Origin: Branchiostoma lanceolatum
Lineage: Eukaryota; Chordata; Leptocardii; Amphioxiformes; Branchiostomatidae
NCBI RefSeq assembly: GCF_035083965.1
Contig: NC_089722.1
Span: forward strand, 32,473,958-32,537,957
Length of the DNA: 64,000 nucleotides
Reading direction: 5' to 3'
Part shown: positions 59,216 to 64,000 of the stretch, piece after piece
How positions within the stretch are numbered: position 1 is the first letter of the stretch
How the letters are laid out: the number at the start of each line of letters is the position of its first letter
Program-made: the position numbers and the translations under genes
The notes under the pieces: model-generated
The model's database searches: none
Told to the model about the DNA's origin: nothing
What the model saw: the letters and a program-made list of their open reading frames with translations, nothing else

Positions 59216-62200
59216 CGATTGATGGGATTTGATGGGGTGGAGTTCTAAACAATTGGTCTGGAGTATTTCAGCGATCTAGATCTCCTGAAAACTTCAATCT
59301 GTGACTTTGCTTGGGGCGGTGAAAAGGTCGGGGCCACTTAAGCGTGTGTTTATCAGGCGGGTCGGCCACTGTTGAGGGGAACCATCTGGCGTATTTAAGG
59401 TTGCATACCACAGTTTTGCTCCTATTGGGATTTACATAGTTAAGGATCCCAAGGTGAGAAGCTTCGACGCTTGAAAATTTATAGAAAGGTGCACAATTAG
59501 GGTGCCAGATGTTAATATGTTTGACTTCAAGGTTCAATCTACAAAATATCTGCAAAATGAGGTTAAATTTGACGGCTCGTTTTCTTTTAAAAGTCACTTT
59601 GATAAAACCCCAGCGGAGGCCACCGTACTGCAGCCGACTCACAGCAGTCGGGCGGTAACAAAATCCAGGCGCGAATCCAACCCGACCGAACAAACATCGT
59701 TATCAAACTCGTACAGTCTCAAAACTGACGTATACCTCTACCATTCACCACAGTTTCTGCCTCGGTAACGTGCACAGAAGAAAAACTACGGCCGTTTCAA
59801 GCAATGTGACTTCATACGCGAATTACGTAACTCCAATGGCCGCAAATCAAATAAAGAAACGTTTTTTTTTAGATGTTTTGCTATTTGATGTGAGCACACT
59901 TGTTCGTTAGGCACTGAAAAAAATGGACGCGGTGAACGATATTTATGGCATTAATAACTGCACTTTCTCAACTATCCGCAAGAGGCCCTCTTTGGCCTGA
60001 CCGCATCACTCGGGACGATAAAGCGTACACGTCCGACAATCGCTCGGATACCGAACCTTTCCTACATGATCCTGGCAGTAATACACAAGCTTTCATCTCA
60101 AATCCTTTTTATATCAAGTGGGGTCGATAAAGGAGAATTTATGATTGACCTAAACACACGCTTTGGGGGCCCAATTATTTTACAGACCGGATTTCAGACT
60201 CGCAGTAATACAGGCACGAGACCTTATATAACTTAACTCCGGTGAGGAGGTGTGCAGGGTCTTGCACACAAATATTTGTTGTATCTGGTGGTTGCAGAGG
60301 TAGCGTAAAGTAAAAACGTTGTGTTGTACAGAGTTGATAATGTCGATGTGGGGACTAGGGCACGGGCATGATTTAGGATGCTCAGTGATCGTCTCAATTT
60401 ACATAGTGTAGCTAAAATTACTTGACATTTCTGATCTAACTACACAAGATACAAGATAACTTTATTCGAAATCGCAGTGTTGTCGCTGAATCAAAACCAA
60501 TGCACAATCATATCAATTAATCAATCAACACATTTGGATAGACGGCGCAATATTTTCCGATAGCATGCGTATACGTACGACCTTAAAACTTACATTTCAA
60601 GATATGTAGGACAGACAATATCAAAAATCGGTGTGCCTTGTAACTAGCAGGTACAGAAAAACAGGCCACTGACCACACTTGTTGATAAGGCGGGTCATAT
60701 ATAAAAGGCAGTTCAAATACCAGATAGTTTTGACTTTGGAACGGTTCAGTTTAGGATTGTTCCTAGTCACTCTGCCACTAAGGTTTGCGTACGTCTCACA
60801 TATTCTTACATCATTTTTCGCGGCCCGAAGTTTCTAGAATGGCTGAGTTGTGCATGTATTGTGCGCGTGCGCACTCCCATCCCCTTTTTTACGGCCTTTG
60901 GCTAGTGAGGCAGCCTTGGTCAATAAAGAATAAATTATCTTTGTTTAGCTCTTTGATTTGATTTCATGATAAGATATGTCTTGTTACAAAAGCACACATC
61001 GTGGGTGTGAGTACGTGTAAGTTAATATGTATATTACATTATCGTCAATTAAGCGGGAACAGACCAAAAAGAAGAAAGTTGTCTCCTCGATACGCGTGGT
61101 CTTATTTATAATCCAGAAGAAAGCAGCCTCTACCAGGCTCCGCGGATGACTGGAAAAATGGTAGAAATATTGTCCAAATAGAGTGAATAGTATGCCAAGG
61201 GAGTTGGCTACGGAGAAAGGGTTCAATATGCCATCCTAGAGCGACAAACTGTACCCCTATAGCAGACTTACTCCTCTTGCATGTTTTCTGTCTATTTGGC
61301 CAATTTCTACTCTTTCCAACCGCCTCTGGAGCCTGGTAGAGGCTAACCGTGAAGGCCCGTGCTTTGTTGTCCACATGGCCTAAATGCACAAGTCTCTATT
61401 GGTGGCAAACACTTCACCGAGTATCCCACTGAACTGCGCCCGATTGCGCCAAATCATTGCGACAACTCTGCGAATTTTGGCCAATTTTCTTTGTTGTGAC
61501 ACTAACGTGTGACGCACGGGTGAAATACGCAACTTCTACAAATAAAATGGCCTCGCCCAGAATGTCACATTGTCAGTTTCAGCTCCAAATAATCAGATAC
61601 AAGATAACTTTGTTGGAAATCCAAGTTAAAAACCAACGTGCCATGATCAAGATTCATAAAGAGAAATTGCAGCTTTTGAGCCGCTTTCTGACATGTTGCC
61701 TTGCGCCTATTTTGCGATTGGGATTTTTAAACATTTGAAAACAATTTGGCTTAGTCCAGTGAAATACCCGCTTAACGTTATATTATCACTTGCCAACGTC
61801 ACATGTTCATATATCATAGAAATGTCCTAAGTGTTTGGCATTCGAATCTGAAGAGTGTTGCAGTAAAGAGACGGCGGGGAGTGAGTTTTTTTTTTATTGA
61901 CAATATTGTGTCGGAGTACGATACAAACCTCCTGTTCCTATTGCAGATAGCTATGCTTTGTTCCGTTATAACTGACTTACCAGACACACAATGCTTTCTA
62001 AAATCTGCAAGATTCTAAAGACCTGTCTCAAAGCAGTATGGGTAAGGGAATGAAGTCTGCCATCCTTGATTGCCTTGTGATCTCCGTGAAAGCGGAGATA
62101 CTGTTTTCGGTTTGTCTTGGTGTGTGTGGAATTGAAGAATGCAAGTTAGTTGACGCTGGGCCAGGTCCGAGTTTGTTCCTGGACTGAGTTGTCACCGGAG

Positions 62201-62320
62201 ACTGGCAGAATATGAGGGTTGATTTGGCCTGCGCATGCGTCCAAGGTTCTTCTGCCGGCTGGCAGGAAGTGAACGTTGCCACATGGCCGATTGTCAGGGA
62301 CTCCAATGAAATGGACATGG
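59216..62320. other. No gene recognised; retroposon ends only
   Basis: Short stretches look like LINE or SINE termini: ACAAGATAACTTTATT at about 60449, its relative at about 61594, and GAGGCAGCCTTGGTCAATAA at about 60909 (related to the retroposon in units B and C). Open frames of up to 141 codons show no recognisable domain. Confidence 0.4.
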
Positions 62321-62324
62321 ATTT

Positions 62325-62425
62325 AGCCTGACAAAATCGCGCTCCTAGTGGGCGGCCCCTGTATACGCAGCCTCCTCTTGGGATGGGGGTCATTAACCTC
62401 CGCCCGAGAGCTTGTGTAAGCACAA
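62325..62425. repeat. Dispersed GC-rich repeat, solitary copy
   Basis: Contains AAAATCGCGCTCCTAGTGGG, GATGGGGGTCATTAACCTCC and CCGAGAGCTTGTGTAAGCAC, matching the repeat at each RRM2 unit junction. It shows that this repeat existed independently of the array. Confidence 0.65.
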
Positions 62426-62438
62426 GCTAGAGATGGAT

Positions 62439-63523
62439 GTAACGTTGGGTAACATAAATTCGGGATTTTTCCGATAATGGTTGACTGAAATCAATCTAGC
62501 AGAACAATAAACCATCCTTTTTTCTATTATTCTGTCAGTATCATGTACTATCTTTGCACTAATCATATATATGGTAGATTTTGTCTCTAGTCGTGCTGAC
62601 ACCATAATATTTCAACTTGAAACTACCGTCCGCCGCACGGTGACGGTGCTGTCGGACAGGGGTGAACATTAATTCGGGAGAGAAGATTCGTCTTGAATAT
62701 CTTACCGCTAATTGCATTTTATACAGCAGCTATCCGTTCCATCCTTGGCTTGAGGAGAGTGCTATGGATATAGACGTGTCCAAGTAAAAATAAATACACG
62801 AAAAAACGGCCGTACTGCACACATCAGGCCTCCGGGAACAACCCGTGTGTTGAGTCGGTAGAACGTCACTCAAAGTCGATCCCCATCGTCATGGAAATTT
62901 GTATATTATTCATCGGGGCGTTAGCTGGATGCCGTAGAAATGGTAATACTACTATGTCCATGTGTTTCTGCTTGTGCTAAGAGCAAAATTTGAGGAAAAT
63001 ATCGCCATCAGTCCACTATCACACACAACATTTAGACAAGAAAGTGTTCCTCGCAAACGTTTGTCGTCTGCCGAATAGCAGGATTCTGGGTAACGAATAT
63101 GGCGGCGGGAAAATTCACCGTAGTGCCGTAGCCATTGGTTGTAGCAACAAAGAGGCGTTTTGATGATTAATCACACTTAGAGTCCAGTTGTAGGTTAGCA
63201 AAAGAGATTCTAATAAGTTGTATTGTAAATAATTGTGCTGAGAAGGATGCGGATGTGACATTTGTCTTATAAACCAGCGAACAACTATGTACATATAATT
63301 CTCCCACGAAGCCCTCAGACTGTGACAATAAGGGACGGAGAGTTTTTGACGTAGCCAACTTCTAATGCATGGTTGTCGAAGCTTTTCAGCCAGTGTTCTG
63401 AATACGTTAGTCTGTCAAGTTTGCATTTCTAGCGGTATTACTGATGTTGCATCTAGCACATATCCCCGTTTTCGAAAAATCCCGAATTTAAGTACCCCAC
63501 GAATTTATGTTACCCAACGTTAC
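62439..63523. mobile_element. 1.1 kb inverted-repeat element
   Basis: Left end GTAACGTTGGGTAACATAAATTCG and right end CGAATTTATGTTACCCAACGTTAC are perfect 24 bp inverted copies. Both are followed inward by TCGGGATTTTT-type sequence, although the right side has an extra 15-20 bp. No transposase and no clear target-site duplication were seen. Confidence 0.75.
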
Positions 63524-63904
63524 TAAACTACGCACAAAAAGTTCGGAAACTTAACTTTGGTTGATCATATCTCCGTTGTTTTTTTACCGATTTTAATGCA
63601 TTATATATCATTATAAAGCTTGTGTGATTCCCTTTCTATGATAACAAACTTATTGTGATTTAAAACCCACGGAACAAGTACCAGGACTAATAACGTGAGT
63701 GGGTCACAGAAAAAAGTGCCCAAAATTCCCTGTTTGTGTCATACGCGCGCTGTGACATCCTATTGGTATGGGTGCGGATGATGATTCAATCAGTATATTG
63801 TTTCCTCAGGTTCTAAGGTTATTTTAGGACACAGACCACCCAAGGTTATTTCTAGCACACAGAACATCCAAGGTAATTCTTAGCACATCGAAGATCCAAT
63901 TGTT

Positions 63905-64000
63905 TACACCACAGCATTTGGTGGTGGCAGCGTCATGGTATGGGGAGGCATTACAGGGGAAAGACAAGACTTGTCATTGTACCAGGAACCCTCAATGCAG
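63905..64000 (+). pseudogene. Tc1/mariner transposase fragment (window edge)
   Basis: The frame encodes AFGGGSVMVWGGITG, the conserved motif preceding the second catalytic Asp of Tc1/mariner transposases. It then continues in another frame as KTRLVIVPGTLNA, so a frameshift is present and the copy is inactive. The element continues past the window. Confidence 0.8.

Noticed and set aside
61457-61738. Plus-strand 93-codon frame near 61.5 kb
   Set aside because: No recognisable domain, no splice partners, and it overlaps LINE-end-like sequence.

Overview
The window is animal nuclear DNA. Genes are intron-rich with canonical GT-AG splice sites, intergenic DNA is full of non-LTR retrotransposons, fold-back elements, minisatellites and microsatellites, and several gene families are deuterostome-like: a vertebrate-like ribonucleotide reductase R2 (RRM2), ZU5 and death-domain exons, an M13 endothelin-converting-enzyme-like exon, and a membrane protein with NLR-type leucine-rich repeats. 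A lancelet (Branchiostoma) is the best guess. That is inference from gene content, not a database match.

Left flank (1-10.9 kb): the 3' three exons of a plus-strand gene for a membrane-anchored leucine-rich-repeat protein, a 1 kb minisatellite just behind it, then a decayed minus-strand locus with ZU5-like sequence and a death-domain exon carrying an in-frame stop. LINE remnants, a GA microsatellite and several inverted-repeat elements lie between, including a 459 bp hAT-type element with 8 bp target-site duplications.

Core (about 10.94-55.64 kb): a head-to-tail segmental duplication of four units of about 11.1 kb. Each carries one complete 11-exon RRM2 gene on the minus strand (copies A 17217-21680, B 28324-34609, C 39392-43670, D 50520-54862). 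Copies A, C and D each encode an uninterrupted 397-residue R2 protein with all iron ligands and the radical tyrosine. Copy B has a 1600 bp fold-back transposon with an 8 bp duplication inside coding exon 1, so it has lost its normal start. All four promoters keep three CCAAT boxes spaced exactly 40 and 41 bp, plus an E2F-like site. Between genes the units carry an isolated 177 bp exon resembling a sperm-tail PG-rich protein (three copies), a satellite of about 195 bp in 2, 3, 4 and 2 copies, and a LINE present in two of the four junctions. Shared insertions and marker bases show unequal exchange and a short conversion tract inside copy D.

Right flank (55.64-64 kb): a 0.2 kb fold-back element, AC repeats, the first coding exon of an M13 metallopeptidase whose exon end and 5' splice site are tandemly repeated four times, tRNA-like SINE sequence, a 1.1 kb inverted-repeat element and the edge of a broken Tc1/mariner transposase. 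The rest of the M13 gene was not found and would lie beyond the window or be absent.
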